This document shows positions 17,441 to 26,192 of a stretch of 64,000 bases of DNA, piece after piece (the stretch's first letter is position 1; every line of letters starts with the position of its first letter). Source of the stretch: Desertivirga xinjiangensis (lineage in GTDB: Bacteria > Bacteroidota > Bacteroidia > Sphingobacteriales > Sphingobacteriaceae); NCBI RefSeq assembly GCF_024436435.1, contig NZ_JAFMZP010000009.1:62001-126000 (forward strand). Reading direction: 5' to 3'. A model generated the notes under the pieces. The model did no database searches. It had not been told where the DNA came from and worked only from the letters and a program-made list of their open reading frames with translations. Position numbers and translations under genes: made by a program.

Positions 17441-18958
17441 ATGAAAAAGATATTTTTACGGCTTTCCATCTCAGCCATCACCTTTACCGGCGCATTTGCT
17501 CAGCAAACACCTGACCCCGCCATTATCGCTAAAATCCGTCAGGAAGGATTGGAGCGCTCAAAGGTAATGGAACACGCCTTCTATCTTACCGATGTTAACG
17601 GCCCCCGTTTAGCTAATTCTCCAGGTGCAAGGCGCTCAGAACAATGGGCAGTAAACACCTTAAAAAGCTGGGGACTACAAAACGTCAACCTCGAGCTATG
17701 GGGAGAGTTCGGACAAGGCTGGGATATTCAGAGATGCTATGTAGCGATGAAGGCTCCTTATTACCAGCCTCTCATTGCAACCCCAAGAGCCTGGACTGGC
17801 AGTACAAAAGGGGAGATCTGTTCAGAAGTAGTCCTGGTAAAATACGACACTACCGAAATTAAACGTCTGGCCGGCAAATTAACCGGCAAAATAGTGATCT
17901 TCGATACGAAAGATACCATTGCCACTACATTTAAATCGGATGCTACACGCTTTACCGATGAGGAGTTGGCTGGCATTGAATCCTTACCTGTATTAAAAAA
18001 AATCAGTCCGGCTGTTACGGCTCGTATTAAAGCCCTTCGGGCCCGCGTAGGTGAGCTGCTTTTTGAGCAGAATGCAGCGCTCATATTAACTTTAGCACGT
18101 GGTAAGCATGGTACGGTGTTTAATGCCGCCAGTGCATCGTATGAAATGGATGCAAAACCTACGGTTGCAGAATTGGAAATGTCTGCTGAAAATTACCTTC
18201 GTATCGTTCGCCTGCTAAAGGCGCAAACTAAAGTCGAACTGGAAGCAGACATTAGAACAACGTTCTACAAAGAAGATCCTAAAGGATATAATGTTATAGC
18301 CGAAATTCCAGGAACAGATAAAAAGTTCAAAAATGAAGTGGTTATGTTGGGTGCCCATCTTGATTCGTGGCATGGCGCCACCGGCGCAACAGACAATGCT
18401 TCTGGCTGTGCGGTGATGATGGAAGCAATTCGTATCATCAAGGCGCTTAATTTGAACCCCCGCCGGACTATACGGCTTGCTTTGTGGACTTCCGAAGAGC
18501 AGGGACTGTGGGGCTCGAAAGGTTATGTGGCTAAGCACTACGGAGATGCAGCCACAATGAAGCTAAAACCTGAACAGAAAAATATTTCAGCTTATTACAA
18601 CCTCGACAATGGGGCTGGTAAAGTGAGAGGAATATACCTGCAGAACAACCTGGCAGTAAAACCTATTTTTCAGGAATGGCTTAAACCGTTTCATGACCTT
18701 GGAGCCACAGCGGTTCCGAATAGAAATACCGGCTCAACGGACCATATTTCTTTCGACGCGGTTGGAATTCCTGGATTCCAATTTATACAAGACAAATTGG
18801 AGTATTTCACCAGGACCCATCATAGCAACCAGGATAATTACGAAAGGTTGAATGAGGCTGACCTGAAACAAGCAGCTACGGTCATAGCAGCTTTTGTGTA
18901 TAACACAGCTCAGTTGGATCAAAAGCTTCCTCGTAAGCCATTGGCAGGTGCTCAATAA
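17441..18958 (+). CDS. Exported M28-family zinc metallopeptidase
   Basis: A 505-residue exported aminopeptidase- or carboxypeptidase-type enzyme with a signal peptide (1-20, ending AFA). The M28 two-zinc centre is visible: H306 and D308 in GAHLDSWHG, D318 in TDNASG, the E352-E353 pair in TSEEQG, D388 or nearby in YNLDNG, and H461 in THHSNQD. An insert of about 150 residues before the catalytic core is likely a PA-type domain. M28 includes both aminopeptidases and glutamate carboxypeptidases; sequence alone does not decide. It is 17 bp after the amidohydrolase gene and 53 bp before ggt, consistent with peptide trimming in the periplasm. Confidence 0.92.
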   Translation: MKKIFLRLSISAITFTGAFAQQTPDPAIIAKIRQEGLERSKVMEHAFYLTDVNGPRLANSPGARRSEQWAVNTLKSWGLQNVNLELWGEFGQGWDIQRCYVAMKAPYYQPLIATPRAWTGSTKGEICSEVVLVKYDTTEIKRLAGKLTGKIVIFDTKDTIATTFKSDATRFTDEELAGIESLPVLKKISPAVTARIKALRARVGELLFEQNAALILTLARGKHGTVFNAASASYEMDAKPTVAELEMSAENYLRIVRLLKAQTKVELEADIRTTFYKEDPKGYNVIAEIPGTDKKFKNEVVMLGAHLDSWHGATGATDNASGCAVMMEAIRIIKALNLNPRRTIRLALWTSEEQGLWGSKGYVAKHYGDAATMKLKPEQKNISAYYNLDNGAGKVRGIYLQNNLAVKPIFQEWLKPFHDLGATAVPNRNTGSTDHISFDAVGIPGFQFIQDKLEYFTRTHHSNQDNYERLNEADLKQAATVIAAFVYNTAQLDQKLPRKPLAGAQ

Positions 18959-19011
18959 GAATTTAATAATAAACACATAACACAATCCATTAACCAACAC
19001 AATACCAATCA

Positions 19012-20697
19012 ATGAAATATATCTATACTTCTATTGCTTCGATTTTTCTGTTCGTTCAGTTGACATCGGCACAGCAAGTTAATCAACAGGAATATTATAA
19101 GAAGGGGATGGTCGTTTCGGCTCATCCGGAAGCGTCGAAGGTTGGACTCGAAATATTGAAAAAGGGAGGCAACGCTATTGATGCTGCAGTAGCTGTTCAG
19201 TTTGCGTTAGCCGTGGTCTATCCCAACGCTGGCAATATAGGCGGTGGCGGCTTTATGGTCTATCGTAGTGCCAAGGGAGAAATCGCTTCTTTGGATTACC
19301 GTGAAAAGGCTCCAGGTTTGGCCAGCAGAGATATGTACCTCGATTCTACAGGTAATCCTATCATCAAAAAAAGTCTGTTAGGTCACATGGCTGCAGGTGT
19401 ACCGGGTACTGTGGACGGTATGGTAAAGGCTCACAAAAAATACGGAAAGCTTAACTGGAAAGAAGTTGTTCAGCCTTCCGTTGATCTTGCAGCAAAAGGA
19501 TTTCCTATTACAAAAAAGCAATCCGGGGAGCTTAACCGAATTAAGGCGACTTTCCTTAGATACAACCCGGCGGGCGTGGCATTTGTTAAACAAGATGGAC
19601 AATGGAAAGAAGGCGACCTGTTAATTCAAAAGGAACTGGCACATACTTTCGAGCTCATTCGTGATAAAGGTCGCGCAGGCTTCTACGATGGAGAGGTTGC
19701 AGATTATATGGTCAAAGAAATGAACCGCGGAGAGGGGATAATCAGCAAAAAAGACCTGGCAGATTATGATTCAAAATGGAGAACACCAATCACGGGTAAT
19801 TACAAGAACTACAAAATAATCACCATGCCGCCATCGTCCAGCGGCGGTATCGCTCTAGTACAGTTATTACATTCTGTTGAACCCTTTCCTATGAAAAAAT
19901 GGGGACACAACCAGGATTCTACCATTCGTTTGATCGTTGAAGCAGAACGCAGGGTGTATGCCGATCGGGCAACGCATTTGGGGGATCCGGACTTTTATAA
20001 GGTTCCTCAGAAGCAGCTTCTTGATCCGCAATACCAGCGGCAAAGAATGAGCGACCTTGACTGGAACCGTGCAACTCCTAGCTCTGAAATTTCTGCAGGT
20101 AAGCTGGCTCCGAAAGAAAGCGAAGAAACTACTCATTACTCTATAGTAGATAAAGACGGTAATGCTGTTTCTATAACTACCACCTTAAATAGTGCTTATG
20201 GAGCTATGGTTGTTGTTCAGGGTGCAGGTTTCATTTTGAATAATGAAATGGACGATTTTTCAGTGAAGCCAGGAAGTCCTAATAAGTATGGATTAGTAGG
20301 TGGTGAAGCAAACTCTATTGCTCCAGGAAAACGTATGTTGAGTTCAATGACTCCGACAATTATAGAAGATAAGGGAAAATTATTTATGGTGGTTGGTACT
20401 CCCGGCGGCTCAACTATCATTACTTCTGTATTTCAGACTATACTTAACGTGATCGAATTTGGGCAGTCAATGCAGGAAGCCGTAACATCAAAACGTTTTC
20501 ATCACCAGTGGCTGCCTGATGAAGTAAATCCTGAAACTGGTGCGTTTAGTGATGCTATTCAGCAGAAACTTACAGAAAAAGGATACAAACTAGCTCCCCG
20601 CACCTCTATCGGCCGGGTAGATGCTATTTTAAACACAAGCAAAGGTTATCAGGGTGGCGCAGATCCACGCGGAGATGATACAGCAATGGGATGGTAA
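19012..20697 (+). CDS. ggt: Gamma-glutamyltransferase
   Basis: A periplasmic Ntn-hydrolase that cleaves gamma-glutamyl bonds (glutathione, gamma-glutamyl peptides), releasing glutamate or transferring it. The 561-residue precursor has a signal peptide ending TSAQ. It shows GGNAIDAAVAV, NAGNIGGGGFMVY and REKAPGLASRDMYLD in the large subunit. The self-cleavage site precedes T373 in ETTHYSIVDKDGNAV, making T373 the N-terminal nucleophile of the small subunit. NEMDDFSVKPG and GTPGGSTIITSVFQ complete the active site. It ends 27 bp before the symporter start. The gene fixes the glutamate theme of the locus. Identity is secure. Confidence 0.96.
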   Translation: MKYIYTSIASIFLFVQLTSAQQVNQQEYYKKGMVVSAHPEASKVGLEILKKGGNAIDAAVAVQFALAVVYPNAGNIGGGGFMVYRSAKGEIASLDYREKAPGLASRDMYLDSTGNPIIKKSLLGHMAAGVPGTVDGMVKAHKKYGKLNWKEVVQPSVDLAAKGFPITKKQSGELNRIKATFLRYNPAGVAFVKQDGQWKEGDLLIQKELAHTFELIRDKGRAGFYDGEVADYMVKEMNRGEGIISKKDLADYDSKWRTPITGNYKNYKIITMPPSSSGGIALVQLLHSVEPFPMKKWGHNQDSTIRLIVEAERRVYADRATHLGDPDFYKVPQKQLLDPQYQRQRMSDLDWNRATPSSEISAGKLAPKESEETTHYSIVDKDGNAVSITTTLNSAYGAMVVVQGAGFILNNEMDDFSVKPGSPNKYGLVGGEANSIAPGKRMLSSMTPTIIEDKGKLFMVVGTPGGSTIITSVFQTILNVIEFGQSMQEAVTSKRFHHQWLPDEVNPETGAFSDAIQQKLTEKGYKLAPRTSIGRVDAILNTSKGYQGGADPRGDDTAMGW

Positions 20698-20724
20698 TTG
20701 GATAAGCGTTACAAATTGATAGAT

Positions 20725-22131
20725 ATGAATGTAAAGAACACCGGGTATCTTTGTCTGGCAACAACTCTGCTGGCCGCTATCGTTTTTATCTTAAATAGCT
20801 ATGCTATAATTCCGGTGCCAGAGCAGTACCTGTTCTTTTCGCGATGGCTGGCTATTGCTTCGCTGATCTTGTTTGGGCTGAAGAAACGAACTTTAACTTC
20901 CTGGATCCTGATCTCCATGGTTGTGGGGACGGAGATTGGTCACGACTTTCCAGGCGTTGCCATGCATCTTCAGGTTTTAAGTAAGGTCTTCCTAAAAATG
21001 ATAAAGACCATTGTCGCTCCTTTATTATTCGGAACACTGGTTTATGGAATAGCAGGACATTCTGATTTGAAACAGGTAGGCCGTATGGGATGGAAGTCAT
21101 TGCTGTACTTTGAGGTAGTGACGACAATTGCTTTGTTTATAGGATTAGCTGCCATCAATATTTCCCAGGCTGGTAAAGGTATCGTGCAGCCACAGGGTTT
21201 TCATGAAGAGTTGCCTGATGTGCCGGCTCAAACGCTTAACGATATAATACTTCATATCTTCCCTGAAAACATTGCTAAGTCTGTTGCGGAAGGGCAGGTT
21301 CTTCAGGTGGTTATTTTCAGCATTATTTTCGGAATAGGCCTAGCCATGGTTAAACAGGATAAGAGAGCGCCGATGCTAAAGTTCACCGAAAGCTTATCTG
21401 AGGTGATGTTTAAGTTCACTAACCTGGTAATGTATTTTGCTCCAATTGGAGTGGGGGCTGCTATTGCTTATACCGTTGGACATATGGGTTTGGGTATCCT
21501 TATGAACCTGGTTCAGTTACTAGCCACTTTGTATCTCGGACTCATCGTGTTTATCCTGGTTGTGTTACTGCCTATCGCATTGATTGTAGGTGTTCCGGTA
21601 AGGAAATTTATGAAGGCCATAGCTGAACCTATTTCAATAGCTTTTGCAACCACCAGCTCGGAAGCTGCTTTGCCGGGAGCAATGGAAGCATTGGAAAAAC
21701 TGGGTGTACCCCGTAAGATAGTAGCTTTTGTAATGCCGACTGGTTACAGTTTCAATCTGGATGGGACAACTCTGTATCTTTCCATGGCTGCAGTGTTTGT
21801 GGCTCAGGCTGCGGGTGTCCCATTGTCTTTCGGTCAGCAGCTACTTATAGTCTTCACACTGATGTTAACCAGTAAAGGAGTTGCGGGAGTACCCAGAGCT
21901 TCTTTGGTAATTCTTTTGGGTACCGCTGCTTCATTCGGTTTACCATCATGGCCTATATTCATAATTCTTGGTATTGATGAACTCATGGACATGGCCCGCA
22001 CGACAGTAAATGTAATAGGTAATTGTCTGGCTACAGTAGTTATTGCTAAGTGGGAAGGTGAATTTAAGCCTGAAGATGAAGGCTTGCAGCCTGAGGAATA
22101 CCGGATGCTCGATGAAGCTATTGCCGAATAG
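20725..22131 (+). CDS. Dicarboxylate/amino acid:cation symporter (DAACS family, GltP/DctA-like)
   Basis: A 468-residue inner-membrane transporter that brings in glutamate, aspartate or C4-dicarboxylates with H+ or Na+. The serine-rich re-entrant loop TTSSEAALPGAMEALEKLG, the transport-core motif PTGYSFNLDGTTLYLSMAA and the second hairpin SKGVAGVPRASLVILL are clear. NLDGT is found in both GltP and DctA groups, so the substrate stays open. The start is the ATG at 20725; the frame extends to a TTG at 20698 directly at the ggt stop. As the last gene of the locus it would import the glutamate released by GGT and the other exported enzymes. Confidence 0.93.
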   Translation: MNVKNTGYLCLATTLLAAIVFILNSYAIIPVPEQYLFFSRWLAIASLILFGLKKRTLTSWILISMVVGTEIGHDFPGVAMHLQVLSKVFLKMIKTIVAPLLFGTLVYGIAGHSDLKQVGRMGWKSLLYFEVVTTIALFIGLAAINISQAGKGIVQPQGFHEELPDVPAQTLNDIILHIFPENIAKSVAEGQVLQVVIFSIIFGIGLAMVKQDKRAPMLKFTESLSEVMFKFTNLVMYFAPIGVGAAIAYTVGHMGLGILMNLVQLLATLYLGLIVFILVVLLPIALIVGVPVRKFMKAIAEPISIAFATTSSEAALPGAMEALEKLGVPRKIVAFVMPTGYSFNLDGTTLYLSMAAVFVAQAAGVPLSFGQQLLIVFTLMLTSKGVAGVPRASLVILLGTAASFGLPSWPIFIILGIDELMDMARTTVNVIGNCLATVVIAKWEGEFKPEDEGLQPEEYRMLDEAIAE

Positions 22132-22151
22132 TTTATAATTCTCTTTACATC

Positions 22152-22190
22152 AGCCATCCTGTGTAATAAACGCAGGATGGCTTTATATTA
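22152..22190. terminator. Bidirectional terminator between symporter and lipoprotein genes
   Basis: AGCCATCCTGTG (22152-22163) pairs with CGCAGGATGGCT (22171-22182) in a 12-bp stem with one G-U pair, followed by TTATATTATATT. It separates the convergent genes ending at 22131 and 22201. Confidence 0.8.
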
Positions 22191-22200
22191 TATTAAAATT

Positions 22201-22734
22201 TTATCTTGGTTTAACTTCAGTTTCTCCGTCATCAGTTTTTTCTTTGGTGTCCGGAGTTTTCATTTTGGACTCATCGTCGTCAACTTTTAGTTTCGAATCG
22301 CCATCCTTCACTTTCATATCTTCGCCGTCAATCTTGATCTTTTCATCACCAGATTTGATTTTGATCTCGTCGCCATCGCGCTTTATTTTCGTTTCGTCCA
22401 GCTTCCATGTTCCTTCGGTTTGCACAAGGGCATTATTCACCAATAGACCTGTAGGGCCATAAAGGGTATCGCTGGTACTTGCATCAACAAATAATAGATC
22501 TGATTCGATAGGCTGTCTGGTGTCTGAATAGATATATGAATTGGTTTCAGTATCCTTAACTATGGATGCTGCCTCACCTGTACTGAGTTTTACATAGGAA
22601 GTGTTCGACACTGTTGAGGCATCTGTAGCATCGGTACCGGCTGTGTCAGAACCTGCATTCTCATTACTGGTACTGTTACATGCAAAGAAAGCGGGCAAGG
22701 CCGCCAAGAGTAAAAATCTGTGGTAAACTTTCAT
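22201..22734 (-). CDS. Putative lipoprotein with C-terminal octapeptide repeats
   Basis: A 177-residue product. The lipobox ends FFAC (Cys 19), then a Ser/Thr/Asp/Ala-rich linker (20-45) and a small beta-rich region (about 46-115). Residues 120-175 are seven tandem eight-residue units: DGDEIKIK, SGDEKIKI, DGEDMKVK, DGDSKLKV, DDDESKMK, TPDTKEKT, DDGETEVK. The pattern of acidic turn then alternating K and hydrophobic residues suggests a stacked beta structure with strong charge. I do not recognise the family and assign no function. It is a single-gene unit, convergent with the glutamate locus and divergent from rplC. Confidence 0.8.
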   Translation of the reverse strand: MKVYHRFLLLAALPAFFACNSTSNENAGSDTAGTDATDASTVSNTSYVKLSTGEAASIVKDTETNSYIYSDTRQPIESDLLFVDASTSDTLYGPTGLLVNNALVQTEGTWKLDETKIKRDGDEIKIKSGDEKIKIDGEDMKVKDGDSKLKVDDDESKMKTPDTKEKTDDGETEVKPR

Positions 22735-23082
22735 ATTTAAATTTTTTTTGGTTGAGATGATTAACAGTTATAAAGCTGTGAAAGTTTTAACCAGCAGATT
22801 CTCACAGCAGGAGCGGGGGCTGCCAGAGGATTTTCTCACTGGTAATAATGATATAGAAAACTAATAAAAAATACCAGGCACAAGCCCAATCTAACCTTCA
22901 ACAACGGGTAGACGAATTAAAAAGCTATTCTAAAATTGCTCTTTCTGAACATGATTGGCTTGTTTGTCTCAGTATCCCGGTAAAAACTCGCACTGCGACT
23001 GTTTGATATTCAGATACTGGGAAAATAAATCGAAGGGAAAAATCCAGAGAAAATAATTCTAAAAAAAATAACTCGCTCACTA
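22735..23082. other. Intergenic region without recognisable gene
   Basis: About 350 bp between the divergent lipoprotein and rplC genes. No rpsJ, tRNA or convincing open frame is present. TC(T/C)CAGTATC near 22970 is repeated inverted near 23010 with a 35-nt loop, too weak to name. Confidence 0.6.
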
Positions 23083-23113
23083 TTTGATATTTAATGTATT
23101 GTTTTTATCTTTG
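23083..23113 (+). promoter_or_regulatory. Promoter of the ribosomal protein cluster (rplC)
   Basis: TTTG at 23083-23086 and TATCTTTG at 23106-23113, spaced by exactly 19 bp, match the Bacteroidetes -33/-7 consensus TTTG-N19-TAnnTTTG perfectly. This gives a leader of about 70 nt for rplC. Confidence 0.88.
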
Positions 23114-23189
23114 CCGTCCCTTTCGAGGGGATAACTATGCCTTGAGCGGAGCCCTACTGCTTCGATGGGCAAAAACGATTAAAAAGAAA
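23114..23189 (+). promoter_or_regulatory. Structured rplC mRNA leader
   Basis: The leader opens with a UUCG-capped hairpin, CCCT-TTCG-AGGG (23118-23129), then a GCCC / GGGC pair around 23152-23169. In other bacteria the S10 operon leader is a target for feedback by L4, encoded here by the second gene; that role is inference. Confidence 0.5.
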
Positions 23190-23807
23190 ATGTCAGGAAT
23201 TATTGGAAAAAAAGTAGGAATGACCAGCATTTTCGATGCCGAGGGACGTAATATCCCATGTACGGTAATCGAAGCTGGCCCTTGCGTTGTAACGCAGGTT
23301 CGTACCACTGAGAAGGATGGGTACGAAGCAGTTCAGTTAGCTTTCGACGAAAAGAAAGAGAAAAACACTACTGAACAATTAAAAGGCCATTTCGCTAAAG
23401 CGAACACAACTCCAAAACGCAAGTTAGTAGAGTTTAAAACGTTTGAAGACGAGAAAAGTTTGGGCGACACAGTTACTGTAGACCTGTTTGCAGAAGGCGA
23501 CTTCGTTGATGTTGTTGGTACTTCTAAAGGTAAAGGTTTCCAGGGTGTTGTTAAACGTCACGGATTCGGCGGTGTGGGTGGTCAAACTCACGGTCAGCAC
23601 AACAGAATGCGTGCTCCGGGTTCATTAGGTGCATCTTCATGGCCTTCAAAAGTATTCAAAGGAATGCGTATGGCGGGTCGTACAGGTGGTGCTCGTGTTA
23701 AAGTTCAGAATCTTCAGATCCTGAAAGTTTATGCTGAGCAAAATTTATTAGTAGTTAGCGGTTCAATCCCGGGAGCTAAAGGTTCTTACGTAATCGTTGA
23801 TAAATAA
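23190..23807 (+). CDS. rplC: 50S ribosomal protein L3
   Basis: An early-assembly 23S rRNA-binding protein near the peptidyl transferase centre. The 205-residue product starts [15 protein letters not shown] at the ATG at 23190; the longer open frame from 23094 runs back through the promoter and is rejected. [20 protein letters not shown] and the tip loop [21 protein letters not shown] are the family signature. It is the first gene of the cluster here: rpsJ, usually just upstream, is absent. Confidence 0.97.
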   Translation: MSGIIGKKVGMTSIFDAEGRNIPCTVIEAGPCVVTQVRTTEKDGYEAVQLAFDEKKEKNTTEQLKGHFAKANTTPKRKLVEFKTFEDEKSLGDTVTVDLFAEGDFVDVVGTSKGKGFQGVVKRHGFGGVGGQTHGQHNRMRAPGSLGASSWPSKVFKGMRMAGRTGGARVKVQNLQILKVYAEQNLLVVSGSIPGAKGSYVIVDK

Positions 23808-23808
23808 G

Positions 23809-24438
23809 ATGGAAGTTAATGTAGTAAGTATTTCAGGTAAAGAAACAGGTGCCAAGGTGCAACTTCCTGAAACGATTTTCGGTTTAGAACCAAACGATCA
23901 CGCAATCTACTTAGACGTTAAACAATACCTTGCCAATCAACGTCAGGGTACACACAAGTCTAAGCAACGTAACGAGATTGCCGGATCCACCCGCAAATTA
24001 TACAAACAAAAAGGAACAGGCGGAGCACGTGCTGGTAACATTAAATCGCCTTTATTCAATGGTGGTGGTCGTGTTTTCGGTCCTCAGCCTCGTGACTATA
24101 GTTTTAAGCTAAATAAAAAGTTAAAGCAACTGGCTCGTAAGTCAGCTTTATCTTACAAGGCAAAAGATAACAACATTGTAGTTTTAGAAGACTTCACATT
24201 CGATGCGGTAAAAACTAAAAACTACGCTAAGCTTGTTGCAGACTTAAACGTTGCTAACGAGAAGACTTTATTGGTGTTACCGGCTGCTAATAATAATGTT
24301 TATTTATCAAGCAGAAATCTTAAGAAAGCGAAAGTGATCACTGCCGATCAGTTAAATACTTATGATGTATTGAACGCTGGCAAGCTTTTGTTAACTGCAG
24401 GTTCTGTTAAAACATTGGAGGAGGCGTTTGCCAAGTAA
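23809..24438 (+). CDS. rplD: 50S ribosomal protein L4
   Basis: A 209-residue large-subunit protein lining the exit tunnel, and in E. coli the autoregulator of the S10 operon. The Arg/Gly-rich extended loop ([30 protein letters not shown]) is present. The start is the ATG at 23809, one base after the rplC stop; the frame's TTG at 23797 lies inside rplC. The next gene follows after one base. Confidence 0.97.
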   Translation: MEVNVVSISGKETGAKVQLPETIFGLEPNDHAIYLDVKQYLANQRQGTHKSKQRNEIAGSTRKLYKQKGTGGARAGNIKSPLFNGGGRVFGPQPRDYSFKLNKKLKQLARKSALSYKAKDNNIVVLEDFTFDAVKTKNYAKLVADLNVANEKTLLVLPAANNNVYLSSRNLKKAKVITADQLNTYDVLNAGKLLLTAGSVKTLEEAFAK

Positions 24439-24439
24439 T

Positions 24440-24730
24440 ATGGAAATTTTAAAGAAACCTATTTTAACAGAAAAGGCATCCCTGCTTACTGAAAAGTTAA
24501 ACAGATATGCGTTCCAAGTAGATCCAAGAGCCAATAAATTACAGATCAAATCTGCAATTGAACAAATGTATGGTGTAAGCATTCAAGCTGTAAACACCAT
24601 AGTGGTAAATGGTAAAGCAAAAAGCCGTCACACTAAAGCAGGTTTTGTATCTGGCCGTACAGCTAAATACAAGAAAGCTATTGTTACGCTTAAAGATGGT
24701 GAAATTATAGACTTTTACAGCACTATATAA
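24440..24730 (+). CDS. rplW: 50S ribosomal protein L23
   Basis: A 96-residue protein at the tunnel exit, the docking site for trigger factor and SRP. It starts MEILKKPILTEKA at the ATG at 24440; an upstream TTG at 24428 overlaps rplD. PILTEKA, the YAFQVDPRANKLQIKSAIEQ core and VNTIVVNGKAKSR are typical. Confidence 0.96.
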   Translation: MEILKKPILTEKASLLTEKLNRYAFQVDPRANKLQIKSAIEQMYGVSIQAVNTIVVNGKAKSRHTKAGFVSGRTAKYKKAIVTLKDGEIIDFYSTI

Positions 24731-24736
24731 ATAGAC

Positions 24737-25561
24737 ATGGCAGTTAGAAGATTTAAACCAGTTACCCCAGGTACGCGTTTCCGTGTTGGAGGCGACTATT
24801 CTGATGTTACTACAAACGTTCCTGAAAAATCGTTAGTAGTTTCTATTAAGAAATCTGGTGGTAGAAATAACACTGGTAAAATGACTATGCGTTATCTCGG
24901 TGGGGGACATAAAAAGTCATACCGATTGATTGATTTTAAACGCGATAAAAAAGATATCCCCGCAACAGTTGCCACAATTGAATACGATCCAAACCGTACA
25001 GCTCGTATAGCATTGCTAAACTATGCTGACGGTGAGAAACGTTACATTATTGCTCCTGAAGGATTACAAGTTGGACAAACTGTAGTTTCAGGTGATGCTG
25101 TAGCTCCTGAAGTAGGAAACACTCTTCCATTAAAGAGCATTCCACTGGGTTCTATCATCCATAACATTGAATTAAATCCTGGACAAGGTGCTTCTATCGC
25201 ACGTAGTGCAGGTACTTACGCTCAGCTTTCAGCTCGCGACGGTAAATACGCTATTATTAAATTGCCTTCAGGCGAGACCCGTATGATCCTGGCTACTTGC
25301 CTTGCTACCATTGGTTCTGTTTCTAATGCAGAGAAAGCTAATGAAGTGTTAGGTAAAGCTGGTAGAAAACGCTGGTTAGGACGCCGTCCACGAGTTCGTG
25401 GTGTTGCCATGAACCCGGTAGATCACCCTATGGGTGGTGGTGAAGGTAGATCTTCTGGAGGTCACCCTCGTTCAAGAAAAGGTTTACTTGCTAAAGGGTA
25501 CAAAACCCGTAACAAGAAAAAAACCTCAAATCGTTACATCATTGAAGGGAGGAAAAAATAA
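24737..25561 (+). CDS. rplB: 50S ribosomal protein L2
   Basis: A 274-residue universally conserved protein needed for subunit association and the peptidyl transferase site. It begins [15 protein letters not shown]. The C-terminal signature [20 protein letters not shown] holds the essential histidine (MNPVDHP). Its TAA overlaps the ATG of rpsS by one base, implying translational coupling. Confidence 0.98.
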   Translation: MAVRRFKPVTPGTRFRVGGDYSDVTTNVPEKSLVVSIKKSGGRNNTGKMTMRYLGGGHKKSYRLIDFKRDKKDIPATVATIEYDPNRTARIALLNYADGEKRYIIAPEGLQVGQTVVSGDAVAPEVGNTLPLKSIPLGSIIHNIELNPGQGASIARSAGTYAQLSARDGKYAIIKLPSGETRMILATCLATIGSVSNAEKANEVLGKAGRKRWLGRRPRVRGVAMNPVDHPMGGGEGRSSGGHPRSRKGLLAKGYKTRNKKKTSNRYIIEGRKK

Positions 25562-25827
25562 TGGCACGTTCGATTAAAAAAGGCCCTTATATCGACCACA
25601 ACTTAGAGAAGAAAGTGGTTGCTTTAAATGAAACCAGCAAGAAATCTGTTATCAAAACTTGGTCTCGCAGATCAATGATTTCTCCTGATTTCGTAGGACA
25701 TACATTTGCCGTTCATAACGGAAATAAATTTATTCCAGTTTATGTAACTGAGAATATGGTTGGTCACAAATTGGGAGAATTTGCTCCGACCAGAACATTT
25801 AGAGGTCACGCTGAAAAGAAAAAATAA
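25561..25827 (+). CDS. rpsS: 30S ribosomal protein S19
   Basis: An 88-residue protein of the 30S head, complexing with S13 near the A site. [19 protein letters not shown] and [20 protein letters not shown] followed by [12 protein letters not shown] are full-length family motifs. Overlaps the rplB stop. Confidence 0.98.
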   Translation: MARSIKKGPYIDHNLEKKVVALNETSKKSVIKTWSRRSMISPDFVGHTFAVHNGNKFIPVYVTENMVGHKLGEFAPTRTFRGHAEKKK

Positions 25828-25830
25828 GCC

Positions 25831-26184
25831 ATGGAAGCAGTAGCAAAATTAAATAATTGCCCTACCTCACCTCGTAAAATGAGACTGGTTGTTGACCTGA
25901 TCCGTGGTGAGCGTGTAGAGAAAGCGTTATACATTTTAAAGTATACAAATAAAGAAGCTGCACAAAGAGTTGAGAAACTATTGTTGTCAGCAATTAAAAA
26001 CTGGGAGTCTAAAAACGAAGGACAACGCCCCGAAGAAAGCGAACTGTTTGTGAAAACAGTTATGGTTGACGGAGGTCGTCAGTTAAAAAGGTTAAGACCA
26101 GCTCCTCAGGGTCGTGGATACAGAATTCGTAAGCGTTCAAACCACGTAACATTGGTAGTTGATAGTAAGACTCTTCAAAACTAA
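25831..26184 (+). CDS. rplV: 50S ribosomal protein L22
   Basis: A 117-residue protein whose long beta-hairpin lines the exit tunnel. [14 protein letters not shown], the AIKNWESKN helix and the loop [20 protein letters not shown] are clear. It lies three bases after rpsS and nine before rpsC. Confidence 0.97.
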   Translation: MEAVAKLNNCPTSPRKMRLVVDLIRGERVEKALYILKYTNKEAAQRVEKLLLSAIKNWESKNEGQRPEESELFVKTVMVDGGRQLKRLRPAPQGRGYRIRKRSNHVTLVVDSKTLQN

Positions 26185-26192
26185 TTAAGGAA

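Noticed and set aside
22960-23025. tRNA- or riboswitch-like fold upstream of rplC
   Set aside because: Only one 10-bp imperfect stem with a long loop; no cloverleaf or conserved motif.
23094-23189. N-terminal extension of L3 from the ATG at 23094
   Set aside because: It would overlap the perfect -7 promoter box at 23106-23113 and adds 32 residues not found in L3.
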